This document shows, piece after piece, positions 1-6,409 of a DNA stretch of 13,034 nt (positions within the stretch are counted from its first letter, which is position 1; every line of letters starts with the position of its first letter). Source of the DNA: Limnohabitans sp. Rim8 (GTDB lineage: Bacteria; Pseudomonadota; Gammaproteobacteria; Burkholderiales; Burkholderiaceae_C); NCBI GenBank assembly GCA_945877725.1, contig CAMDXR010000050.1, positions 1-13,034 of the forward strand, written 5' to 3'. The notes under the pieces were generated by a model. The model was given only the letters and a program-made list of their open reading frames with translations. It was not told the DNA's origin and did not search any database. A program made the position numbers and the translations under genes.

Positions 1-1398
1 GATCACATGCAGCATCGCGTTGAGCAGGGCCACATCGGTGTCGGCCTTGAATTGCAAAGTGCGCCAAGTGTGTTGCCCGATGTCGGTAACGCGTGGGTCG
101 GCCAGCACGATGCGGGTGCCGCGCTTGGCGGCGTTTTTCATCCAAGTGGCGGCCACCGGGTGGTTGGTGGTGGGGTTGGAGCCAATCACCAAGATCAAGT
201 CAGAGTGCTCCACATCGCGCACAGGGTTGCTTACGGCCCCGGAGCCCACCCCCTCCAACAAAGCGGCCACACTGGAGGCATGGCAAAGGCGCGTGCAATG
301 GTCCACGTTGTTGCTGCCAAAACCTGTACGCACCAATTTTTGGAACAAATACGCTTCTTCGTTGCTGCCCTTGGCTGAACCAAAGCCGGCCAAAGATTTG
401 GCCCCACACTGATCACGCAAATCACGCAAAGGATGGGCGGCAGCGTCCAACGCCTCTGCCCAAGTCGCTTCACGAAACACCTCGCGCCAATCGGTCTGGC
501 CATTCAGCAAGGCCACATCTTTGGCCACGCCCGGTTTGCGAATCAGTGGCCGGGTGATGCGGTCAGGGCTGTGGATGTAGTCCATGCCGAAACGGCCCTT
601 GACACACAAGCGCCCTTCGTTGGCCGGGCCTTCACGCCCCTTGACGCTGATGATTTTTTCGTCCCGGACTTGGTAGGTGACCAAGCAGCCGACACCACAA
701 AACGGACACACCGAGTCCACTTCGCGGTCCACCTTTTGCGCCCCGATATGGCTTTTGGGCATGAGGGCGCCTGTAGGGCAGGCCTGCACACATTCGCCAC
801 AGCCCACACACGAGCTGCCGCCCATCGGGTCGGCCAGGTCAAACACCACTTGGGTGTGTGCTCCCCTGAAGGCCAGCCCGATCACGTCGTTGACTTGCAG
901 ATCGCGGCAAGCGCGTTGGCAGCGGTTGCACTGAATACACGCGTCCAGGTTCACGGCCATGGCCGGGTGCGACAAGTCAGCAGGCACCGCTTCGCGGCGC
1001 AGTGCTGCCAGTTGCGGCCTGACTTGCACCTGGCGAGATTGGGCCCACTGGCTGAGCTCCCCATGGGGCGCAGTGGCGTCATCCTCCAGCCATTTGTAGC
1101 CTTGCTCGGGCAAGTCGGCCAGCAACATTTCCAACACCATATCTTGGCTTTTTTGCGCGCGCGGGCTGTCGGTCTGCACCTTCATGCCGGCAGTGGCGCT
1201 GCGGCAGCAACTGGGGGCCAGAGTGCGCTCGCCATCGATCTCGACCACGCAAGCGCGGCAGTTGCCATCGGGCTCCAAGCCTTCTTTGTGGCACAGGTGC
1301 GGAATATGGATGCCCAGCTCTTTGGCAATATTGAAGATGCTTTTGCCAGCAGGCGCTTGGACACTTTGACCGTTCAGGGTGAATTCGACCGTGCTCAT
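1..1398 (-). CDS. fdsA: NAD-dependent formate dehydrogenase, alpha (catalytic) subunit, C-terminal part beyond window
   Basis: The catalytic subunit oxidises formate to CO2 at a molybdenum or tungsten bis-pterin centre in the cytoplasm and passes electrons to the beta subunit. The first 466 codons are in the window and the frame is open to base 1, so about half of a family protein of 950-990 residues is missing. Domains seen: an N-terminal [2Fe-2S] ferredoxin domain (Cys36, 47, 50, 64); two [4Fe-4S] motifs (Cys154, 157, 160, 164 and Cys197, 200, 203, 207); a Fe4S4-MGD domain opening with CPFCGVGC (Cys231, 234, 238, 265); and the start of the molybdopterin domain. The segment HCTRLCHASSV at 367-377 places a Cys-His pair (Cys372-His373) where formate dehydrogenases of this family carry the metal-ligating Cys or Sec and the catalytic His. 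The ATG overlaps the beta stop codon (ATGA), which implies translational coupling. The metal, Mo or W, cannot be told from sequence. Confidence 0.93.
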   Translation of the reverse strand, partial: MSTVEFTLNGQSVQAPAGKSIFNIAKELGIHIPHLCHKEGLEPDGNCRACVVEIDGERTLAPSCCRSATAGMKVQTDSPRAQKSQDMVLEMLLADLPEQGYKWLEDDATAPHGELSQWAQSRQVQVRPQLAALRREAVPADLSHPAMAVNLDACIQCNRCQRACRDLQVNDVIGLAFRGAHTQVVFDLADPMGGSSCVGCGECVQACPTGALMPKSHIGAQKVDREVDSVCPFCGVGCLVTYQVRDEKIISVKGREGPANEGRLCVKGRFGMDYIHSPDRITRPLIRKPGVAKDVALLNGQTDWREVFREATWAEALDAAAHPLRDLRDQCGAKSLAGFGSAKGSNEEAYLFQKLVRTGFGSNNVDHCTRLCHASSVAALLEGVGSGAVSNPVRDVEHSDLILVIGSNPTTNHPVAATWMKNAAKRGTRIVLADPRVTDIGQHTWRTLQFKADTDVALLNAMLHVI

Positions 1399-3122
1399 GG
1401 CTGGCCTCCCACTTCGTGCGGAAAATAATCCAGTACACACCGAATCGGGTTCGGTGCGGCCTGGCCCAAACCGCAAATAGAGGCATCGCCCATGACCTGC
1501 GCCAAGTCTTGCAAAGTATCAGCATCCCAGACGGGAGCGGCCATGAGTTGGGCCGCCTTGTCGGTGCCCACCCGGCAGGGGGTGCACTGGCCACAGCTTT
1601 CGTGGGCAAAAAATTTCATCACATTGAGCGCGGCTTCGCGGGCGCTGTCTTGCTGGCTGAGCACCACCACGGCAGCCGATCCGATAAAGCAGCCATAGGG
1701 TTGCAAGGTGTCAAAGTCGAGGGGTACATCGGCCAGGCGGGCGGGCAAAATGCCGCCGCTGGCCCCGCCGGGAAGGTAGGCGTAAAGCGAGTGCCCATCG
1801 GCCATGCCGCCACAGAATTCGTCGACCAGTTCGCGCAAGGTGATGCCCGCAGGTGCGAGTTTCACGCCAGGGTGCTTCACCCGCCCACTGACGCTGAAGC
1901 GCCGCAGGCCATGGCGGCCGTTGCGGCCCTGCGCGGCAAAACTGTCTGCACCCTGCTCTAGCAGTTCACGCACCCAAAACAGGGTCTCAAAATTGTGTTC
2001 CAAGGTCGGCCTGCCAAACAATCCGACCTCGGCAATGTAGGGCGGGCGCATGCGGGGTTCACCGCGTTTGCCCTCAATGCTTTCGATCATGGCGGACTCT
2101 TCGCCGCAAATGTAAGCCCCAGCACCTCGCCTCAATTCAATGTATGGCAAAGCGCAAGGCGGGTTCGCCTGCAGTGCGGCCAGTTCTTGGGTCAGCAAAG
2201 TGCGTGCCTCGTGGTATTCGTCACGAAGGTAGATATAAACCGCGTCGCAGCCCACCACATTGGCAGCTATCAAAACGCCTTCTAAAAAGCGGTGCGGATC
2301 GGCCTCCAAGCACACCCGGTCCTTGAAAGTCCCGGGCTCGCCCTCGTCGATGTTCACCGCCATCAAACGCGGTCCGGGCTGGTTGCGCACAATGCGCCAT
2401 TTGCGTCCGGCAGGAAACCCTGCCCCCCCCAAACCCCGCAGGCCAGAAGCTTCCAGGGTCTGAATAAGCGCCTCATGGTCTTTCAGGCCAGCGGCCACCT
2501 GCAATGCCAACTGGTAGCCTCCGGCTTTTTTGTAAGCTTCGAAACCTTGGGCTTGTGGCAATGCAAGCGCTTGCGTTTGTTGCAAGGCCAAACGTTCGAC
2601 CAGTATTTCCGGGGTAGCGTGCGCCACCGCTTGCTGACCCACTTGCGCGGCAGGCGCTTGCTCACAGCGGCCCAGACATGGCACCGCTTGCAGCTTGACA
2701 TTGGGGCCCAGCAAGCCGGGCAGCTTGTCGAGCAAACTTTGGGCCCCCGCCAAACTGCAGCTCAGGCTATCGCACACGCGCAAGGTCACACCCGGGGCGG
2801 TGTCGGTGTCTTTGAGCAACTCGAAGTGGTGATAAAAAGAAGCCACCTCGAACACTTCGACCACGGGCAAACGCATCTCGGCAGCCAGCGCCACGATGTG
2901 GCGTTCAAACAGACCGTGAAAATGGTCGTTCAAAAGGTGCAGGTGTTCGATCAATAAATCACGGCGGTGGCCCGCTGCAGGCGGCAAACCGATAAGCGCC
3001 TGGACTTCGGCTCGGGCCTCCGGCAAGGCTTGACGCCCTTTGAGTTGTTGCCTCGGCTGCCGCAAGGCGGCGCGCACTTGCCCAAGATCGATGCGCGTTT
3101 CTGTAAGGGTTGTGGCCTGCAT
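1395..3122 (-). CDS. fdsB: NAD-dependent formate dehydrogenase, beta subunit (NuoE-NuoF fusion, diaphorase)
   Basis: This diaphorase subunit takes electrons from the alpha subunit and reduces NAD+ on FMN. The 575-residue protein has two parts. Residues about 35-175 form a NuoE-like thioredoxin-fold domain whose [2Fe-2S] ligands are Cys117, 122, 149 and 153 (CDSLSC and CLGRC). Residues about 195-570 are NuoF-like, with the glycine-rich nucleotide/FMN segment GLGGAGFPAGRKW (230-242), NIDEGEPGTFKDR (257-269), GAYICGEESAMIESIEGKRG (335-354) and a C-terminal [4Fe-4S] motif (Cys510, 513, 516, 550). The cupriavidus-type enzyme has separate FdsG and FdsB, whereas the fusion and its length match the two-subunit Fdh1 type of Methylobacterium. 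The start is the only upstream Met, and its ribosome site (GCGGAAA) is weak. The gene lies about 115 bases after boxA on the same strand and overlaps fdsA by 4 bases. It could be called fdh1B. Confidence 0.92.
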   Translation of the reverse strand: MQATTLTETRIDLGQVRAALRQPRQQLKGRQALPEARAEVQALIGLPPAAGHRRDLLIEHLHLLNDHFHGLFERHIVALAAEMRLPVVEVFEVASFYHHFELLKDTDTAPGVTLRVCDSLSCSLAGAQSLLDKLPGLLGPNVKLQAVPCLGRCEQAPAAQVGQQAVAHATPEILVERLALQQTQALALPQAQGFEAYKKAGGYQLALQVAAGLKDHEALIQTLEASGLRGLGGAGFPAGRKWRIVRNQPGPRLMAVNIDEGEPGTFKDRVCLEADPHRFLEGVLIAANVVGCDAVYIYLRDEYHEARTLLTQELAALQANPPCALPYIELRRGAGAYICGEESAMIESIEGKRGEPRMRPPYIAEVGLFGRPTLEHNFETLFWVRELLEQGADSFAAQGRNGRHGLRRFSVSGRVKHPGVKLAPAGITLRELVDEFCGGMADGHSLYAYLPGGASGGILPARLADVPLDFDTLQPYGCFIGSAAVVVLSQQDSAREAALNVMKFFAHESCGQCTPCRVGTDKAAQLMAAPVWDADTLQDLAQVMGDASICGLGQAAPNPIRCVLDYFPHEVGGQP

Positions 3123-3151
3123 GGGGTAAATTTCCGCTCAAGGGGTCCCTG

Positions 3152-3204
3152 AAAAAACAAAAACCTCTGCTAAGGGCGTCTGTCTGCAATACCAGCAAAC
3201 GCCC
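3152..3204 (-). terminator. Possible weak terminator or attenuator between boxA and fdsB
   Basis: In the direction of boxA transcription, GGGCGTTTG (3204-3196) can pair with CAGACGCCC (3182-3174). The stem has 9 pairs, one of them G-U, around a 13-base loop. A T-rich run (3163-3152, T5-G-T6) follows, but only after about 10 intervening bases, which is further than in a standard intrinsic terminator. It may terminate partly, or it may be chance. It matters for whether the formate dehydrogenase is read through from boxA. No convincing separate promoter was seen for fdsB in this gap. Confidence 0.35.
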
Positions 3205-3237
3205 AACGAGGTGGGCATGGCGGGTCAGTCAGCATAC

Positions 3238-4539
3238 TTAATAAGTTTCAAGGTGCAAACGGCCTTCTTTTTTGAGGGCTGCACCCACGCTATCCCAATC
3301 GAGTCCGGCATTCTGTGCAATGTCTCGCAAGGCCATGACCACGCCTTCTTCCATGCTCTTGAGCCCGCAGACATAGAAACTGGTGTTGCAGTCTTTTAAG
3401 TGCGCAGCAATGTCGGCCGCGCGGTCGCGCATGGCATCTTGCACGTAACGCTTGGATTTGCCCGTTTCGCGGGAAAAAGCAAATTCGATGTCGATGAAGT
3501 CCTTGGGCAGGCTGTTCAGCGGCCCAAAATAGGGCAGCTCTTGCGGCGTGCGGGCGCCAAAGAAGAGCATCAGTTTGCCCCCCTCGAACTTGCCACTGGC
3601 ACGCAGGCGACGCCGCCATTCGGTCATGGCACGCATGGGCGCGCTGCCAGTACCCGTGCAGATCATGACGATGTTGCTCTTGGGGTGGTTGGGCATCAGG
3701 AAACTGGCACCAAACGGTCCAATCACCTGCACTTTGTCCCCCACTTTCAGATCGCACATGTAGTTGGAGCCCACGCCGCGCACAGGCTGGCCTTGGTGGT
3801 CTTCAAGAACGCGCTTGATGGTGAGCGAGAGGTTGTTGTAGCCCGGGCGTTCGCCGTTACGCGGGCTGGCAATGGAGTATTGGCGGGCATGGTGCGGTTT
3901 GCCGTTGGCATCGGTCCCGGCCGGGATGATGCCAATAGATTGCCCTTCGAGCACGGGGAATGGCATGCCGCCAAAATCCAGCACGATGTGGTGGGTGTCG
4001 TAGTCGTGGCCCGCCGTTTTACCGACTTCGGTCACGCGCACATTGCCCGTCACGGTTGCAGTAATGGTTTTTTCAGCCGCCTTAGGACCGTATAGGTTGG
4101 TGTAAGCGTGGGCCGCAGACCATGGCGGAATGACGGCACCAAATTGGGCCGAGTTAAAACCAGAAGCCACTGCCGTGCTGACCGCCGATGCCGTGGAGGC
4201 TTCGGCGGCTGATGCAGCAATTTCTGTTGCAGCACTGTCTTGCCCGCCTGCAGCCGCGATCTCTTCGGGGCTGAGTTCTACCGGCAATTCGTCCCATTTC
4301 AATTGCTCTTCAATGCTGTAAGCACGGGCCTTGGGCATCATGCGCCAGTTGTCGATGGAGCCGGTGGGGCATGGCGAGATGCAGTCCATGCAACCGTTGC
4401 AGATGTCGGCTTTGACCACGTAGTTGAGCGAGTCGTGGGTGATGGCCCCCACGGGGCAAATCGCTTCGCAGGTGTTGCAGCGGATGCAGATTTCGGGGTC
4501 GATCAGGTGTTGTTTGATCAAGTTCGCTTCTGTGCTCAT
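3238..4539 (-). CDS. boxA: Benzoyl-CoA 2,3-epoxidase reductase component BoxA
   Basis: BoxA is the flavin-iron-sulfur reductase that passes electrons from NADPH to the epoxidase BoxB. In this 433-residue protein, two [4Fe-4S] ferredoxin motifs lie at the N-terminus (Cys18, 21, 24, 28 and Cys47, 50, 53, 57). An Ala/Ser-rich linker follows (about 92-130), then a ferredoxin-NADP reductase module: ARQYSIASPRNGE (218-230) for FAD, GPFGASFLMP (274-283), the dinucleotide-binding CTGTGSAPMR (294-303), YVCGLKSMEEGV (389-400) and a C-terminal aromatic residue (Tyr433). The ATG at 4539 is chosen because GAGGAGG lies 6 bases upstream and the protein then begins next to the ferredoxin domain. An in-frame start at 4641 would add 34 residues that do not resemble the family and would run into a hairpin. 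It is the last box gene of the minus-strand set, followed by the formate dehydrogenase. Confidence 0.96.
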   Translation of the reverse strand: MSTEANLIKQHLIDPEICIRCNTCEAICPVGAITHDSLNYVVKADICNGCMDCISPCPTGSIDNWRMMPKARAYSIEEQLKWDELPVELSPEEIAAAGGQDSAATEIAASAAEASTASAVSTAVASGFNSAQFGAVIPPWSAAHAYTNLYGPKAAEKTITATVTGNVRVTEVGKTAGHDYDTHHIVLDFGGMPFPVLEGQSIGIIPAGTDANGKPHHARQYSIASPRNGERPGYNNLSLTIKRVLEDHQGQPVRGVGSNYMCDLKVGDKVQVIGPFGASFLMPNHPKSNIVMICTGTGSAPMRAMTEWRRRLRASGKFEGGKLMLFFGARTPQELPYFGPLNSLPKDFIDIEFAFSRETGKSKRYVQDAMRDRAADIAAHLKDCNTSFYVCGLKSMEEGVVMALRDIAQNAGLDWDSVGAALKKEGRLHLETY

Positions 4540-4545
4540 GGAATG

Positions 4546-4552
4546 CCTCCTC
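4546..4552 (-). promoter_or_regulatory. Ribosome binding site of boxA
   Basis: GAGGAGG on the minus strand, 6 bases before the ATG at 4539. It decides the boxA start against the longer reading frame that begins at 4641. Confidence 0.85.
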
Positions 4553-4632
4553 AGGCGTTCTGGTGTTGTGTTCTTGGTCTGTCGTTGGCTGCAGCTGTGG
4601 TGCTTTGGCTCAGCTTCTGATTCGCAGGTTCC

Positions 4633-4708
4633 GCAACGCAATGGCCGGGGCCGGTCACCTCATACGGGGTACCGGAAAATCGGTGCCCGGCCCCGGCCAT
4701 TGCATTGC
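4633..4708 (-). repeat. Long hairpin element 1 (27-bp arms, conserved loop)
   Basis: The arms are 4633-4659 and 4682-4708 with 25 of 27 positions complementary; the GC-rich inner part reads CAATGGCCGGGGCCGG on the left. The mismatch 4637/4704 becomes a G-U pair when read on the minus strand. The loop region, read on the minus strand from 4682 to 4658, is CGATTTTCCGGTA then CCCCGTATGAGG, and nearly matches the loop of element 2, which lies on the plus strand. A small inner CGG/CCG stem is possible within the loop. I do not recognise the family. Confidence 0.85.
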
Positions 4709-4767
4709 TCTGTGCTATTAATATGTCTTCAAGTTTACCGGCATGGGTTGTGGTTCAGGCAATCCAA

Positions 4768-4844
4768 GCAGTTGACAGGGGAAGGGGCAGGTGACGATTT
4801 TTCGGTAACCGCATGAGGAACCTGCCCCTTGCTCTGTCAACTGC
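4768..4844 (+). repeat. Long hairpin element 2 (25-bp arms, same loop as element 1)
   Basis: The arms are 4768-4792 and 4820-4844 with 23 of 25 positions complementary. The outer arm starts GCAGTTGACAG and the inner arm ends AAGGGGCAGGT. One mismatch (4779/4833) becomes a G-U pair on the plus strand. The loop at 4795-4818 reads CGATTTTTCGGTA then ACCGCATGAGG on the plus strand. It matches element 1's loop at 21 of 24 aligned bases plus one single-base gap, although the arms are unrelated. The two elements therefore point away from each other. Confidence 0.85.
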
Positions 4845-4873
4845 CGCCCTCGCCATAAGCCAGGGCAGCAGTT
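4839..4873 (-). repeat. Hairpin just after boxB stop, overlapping an arm of element 2
   Basis: AACTGCCGCCCT (4839-4850) and AGGGCAGCAGTT (4862-4873) are complementary at 11 of 12 positions. The remaining pair is G-U on the minus-strand transcript, with an 11-base loop. It is the first structure met after the boxB stop (4892-4894). Its distal arm shares bases 4839-4844 with the right arm of element 2, so the two cannot form completely at once. Confidence 0.65.
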
Positions 4874-4891
4874 AATGAGCCGCTCAACGCA

Positions 4892-6319
4892 TCAGTTAAA
4901 ACGGACGTAATCGAAGTCCACTGGCTGACGGTTGATGCCCATGACAGGAGGCGCGATCCAGTTGGCAAATTTGCCTGGCTCGACGCAACGGCCCATCAGG
5001 CTGGCCACATAGGCGCGGTCTTCGTTGGTCGGCAACCACTCACCCACTTTGGACATCCACTCGGCATCGGTCACCACGCGGCCATCGGGCGTGATCTTGC
5101 TGCCGGACAAAGAACCAATGTTGCGGTGGAACGCCTTGTGGGGTGCCGTCAAGGTGAAAGGAATACCGGCCTTGGTGATCACACGGTTCCAGCGATCAAT
5201 GCCGCCTTTGGAGTCAGTGATGTAGTCGTCGCGCAAAACTTCGTTCAAAGCATTGAGCATAGGGACTTCTTTTTCGATCAACTTGCCGTCTTCAACCGAC
5301 AGAATCTTGTAGCTGTTGCCCTTGAGCACATGGTCATCGCCGCGCTTGCCTTCTTCGTAGCGGCCCTTCAAGCCGGAACTGTAGAAAGTGGCGGCATTGG
5401 AGGACTCGTCGGCACCGAACAAGTCGATGGTCACCGAGAAGTGGAAGTTGATGTAGCGCTGGATAGTGGGCAGATCAATCACACCGGCTGCACGCAGTTT
5501 GTTGACGTCGTCCGTCTTGAGCTGGTTCATCACGTCCACGGTGCGCTGAATGGTGCGGCTCACGCCGGACTCACCCACAAACATGTGGTGTGCTTCTTCG
5601 GTCAGCATGAACTTGGTGGTGCGGGCCAATGGATCAAAAGCCGACTCGGCCAAAGCGCACAACTGGAACTTGCCATCACGGTCGGTGAAGTACGTGAACA
5701 TGAAGAAAGACAACCAGTCTGGGGTCTTCTCGTTGAAAGCCTGCAAGATGCGGGGGTTGTCTTCGTTACCGCTGTTGCGCTGCAACAAAGCATCGGCTTC
5801 TTCGCGACCGTCTTTGCCGAAGTATTTGTGCAACAAATACACCATGGCCCACAAGTGGCGGCCTTCTTCGACGTTGATCTGGAACAGGTTGCGCAAATCG
5901 TACATGCTGGGCGCGGTCAGGCCGAGGTGGCGCTGCTGCTCAACCGATGCAGGCTCGGTGTCGCCTTGCGTCACGATGATGCGGCGCAGGTTGGCGCGGT
6001 GCTCGCCAGGCACGTCTTGCCAGGCTTTTTCACCAATATGGTCACCAAAGTGAATTTTGCGGTCTTGCTCACCGGGGTTCATGAAAACGCCCCAGCGGTA
6101 GTCGCGCATCTTGACGTGACCGAACTGGGCCCAACCTTGTGGGTCCACGCTGACGGCGGTACGCAGGTACACATCCATGTCAGTTGAGCCTTCGGGGCCC
6201 ATATCGTCCCACCAGTTAATGAAGTTAGGCTGCCACTGCTCCAACGCGCGCTGCAGAGTGCGGTCTTCCGACAGGTTGACGTTGTTGGGAATTTTTTCGC
6301 TGTAGTTGATACCGGACAT
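4892..6319 (-). CDS. boxB: Benzoyl-CoA 2,3-epoxidase oxygenase component BoxB
   Basis: BoxB is the di-iron oxygenase that adds one atom of O2 to benzoyl-CoA to give 2,3-epoxybenzoyl-CoA, with electrons from BoxA. The 475 residues match the usual length of about 473. The ferritin-like four-helix iron site is intact: Glu122, EExxH at 151-155 (Glu152, His155), Asp213 and TEEAHH at 240-245 (Glu242, His245). These sit two residues later than the ligands I recall from the Azoarcus BoxB structure (Glu120, Glu150, His153, Asp211, Glu240, His243). The segment HMFVGESGVSRTIQRT (245-260) is typical of the family. GGAGA 5 bases before the ATG supports the start. The gene follows boxC by about 90 bases and precedes the structured gap before boxA. 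Confidence 0.97.
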   Translation of the reverse strand: MSGINYSEKIPNNVNLSEDRTLQRALEQWQPNFINWWDDMGPEGSTDMDVYLRTAVSVDPQGWAQFGHVKMRDYRWGVFMNPGEQDRKIHFGDHIGEKAWQDVPGEHRANLRRIIVTQGDTEPASVEQQRHLGLTAPSMYDLRNLFQINVEEGRHLWAMVYLLHKYFGKDGREEADALLQRNSGNEDNPRILQAFNEKTPDWLSFFMFTYFTDRDGKFQLCALAESAFDPLARTTKFMLTEEAHHMFVGESGVSRTIQRTVDVMNQLKTDDVNKLRAAGVIDLPTIQRYINFHFSVTIDLFGADESSNAATFYSSGLKGRYEEGKRGDDHVLKGNSYKILSVEDGKLIEKEVPMLNALNEVLRDDYITDSKGGIDRWNRVITKAGIPFTLTAPHKAFHRNIGSLSGSKITPDGRVVTDAEWMSKVGEWLPTNEDRAYVASLMGRCVEPGKFANWIAPPVMGINRQPVDFDYVRFN

Positions 6320-6324
6320 GAAAG

Positions 6325-6329
6325 TCTCC
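6325..6329 (-). promoter_or_regulatory. Ribosome binding site of boxB
   Basis: GGAGA on the minus strand, 5 bases before the boxB ATG. The rest of the boxC-boxB gap holds only a short GC-rich inverted repeat (GCGGGC at 6369-6374 with GCCCGC at 6386-6391) with no T-run behind it. Confidence 0.75.
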
Positions 6330-6409
6330 AGAAATTAAAGCAACGGTGGGGGACAAATTTCGGTTACAGCGGGCACCACCGGGAAGCCCGCCGCACAACG
6401 TCTAAAACC

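Larger units (their letters stand above)
4540..4891. other. Structured 352-base gap between boxB and boxA
   Basis: No gene is supported here. From the boxA side the gap contains the boxA ribosome site, a long hairpin (4633-4708), an AT-richer spacer of about 59 bases (4709-4767), a second long hairpin (4768-4844) and a third, shorter hairpin (4839-4873) that ends about 18 bases past the boxB stop. More than half of the gap lies in inverted repeats. None is followed by a T-run in the direction of box transcription, so they do not look like intrinsic terminators. The box mRNA, if continuous, must read through all of them. Confidence 0.85.

Noticed and set aside
433..1428. Open plus-strand frame of 331 codons opposite fdsA
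   Set aside because: It is the mirror of a real coding frame with cysteine-cluster motifs on the minus strand. Its translation shows no family features.
4540..4641. Longer boxA start at 4641
   Set aside because: The extra 34 residues do not resemble the family and reach into a hairpin arm. The ATG at 4539 has a strong ribosome site.
4633..4844. The twin hairpins as intrinsic terminators, integron attC sites or a small inverted-repeat transposon
   Set aside because: No T-run follows in the box direction. I saw no attC-style paired core boxes in the right arrangement. The arms differ while the loop is conserved, which is opposite to transposon terminal repeats, and no target-site duplication was seen.
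5126..6187. Open plus-strand frame of 353 codons opposite boxB
   Set aside because: The minus strand encodes a complete BoxB with all iron ligands. The plus frame is a codon-bias shadow without a recognisable motif.
6369..6391. Short GC-rich inverted repeat between boxC and boxB as a terminator
   Set aside because: The stem is only six base pairs with no T-run, and boxB follows closely with its own good ribosome site.
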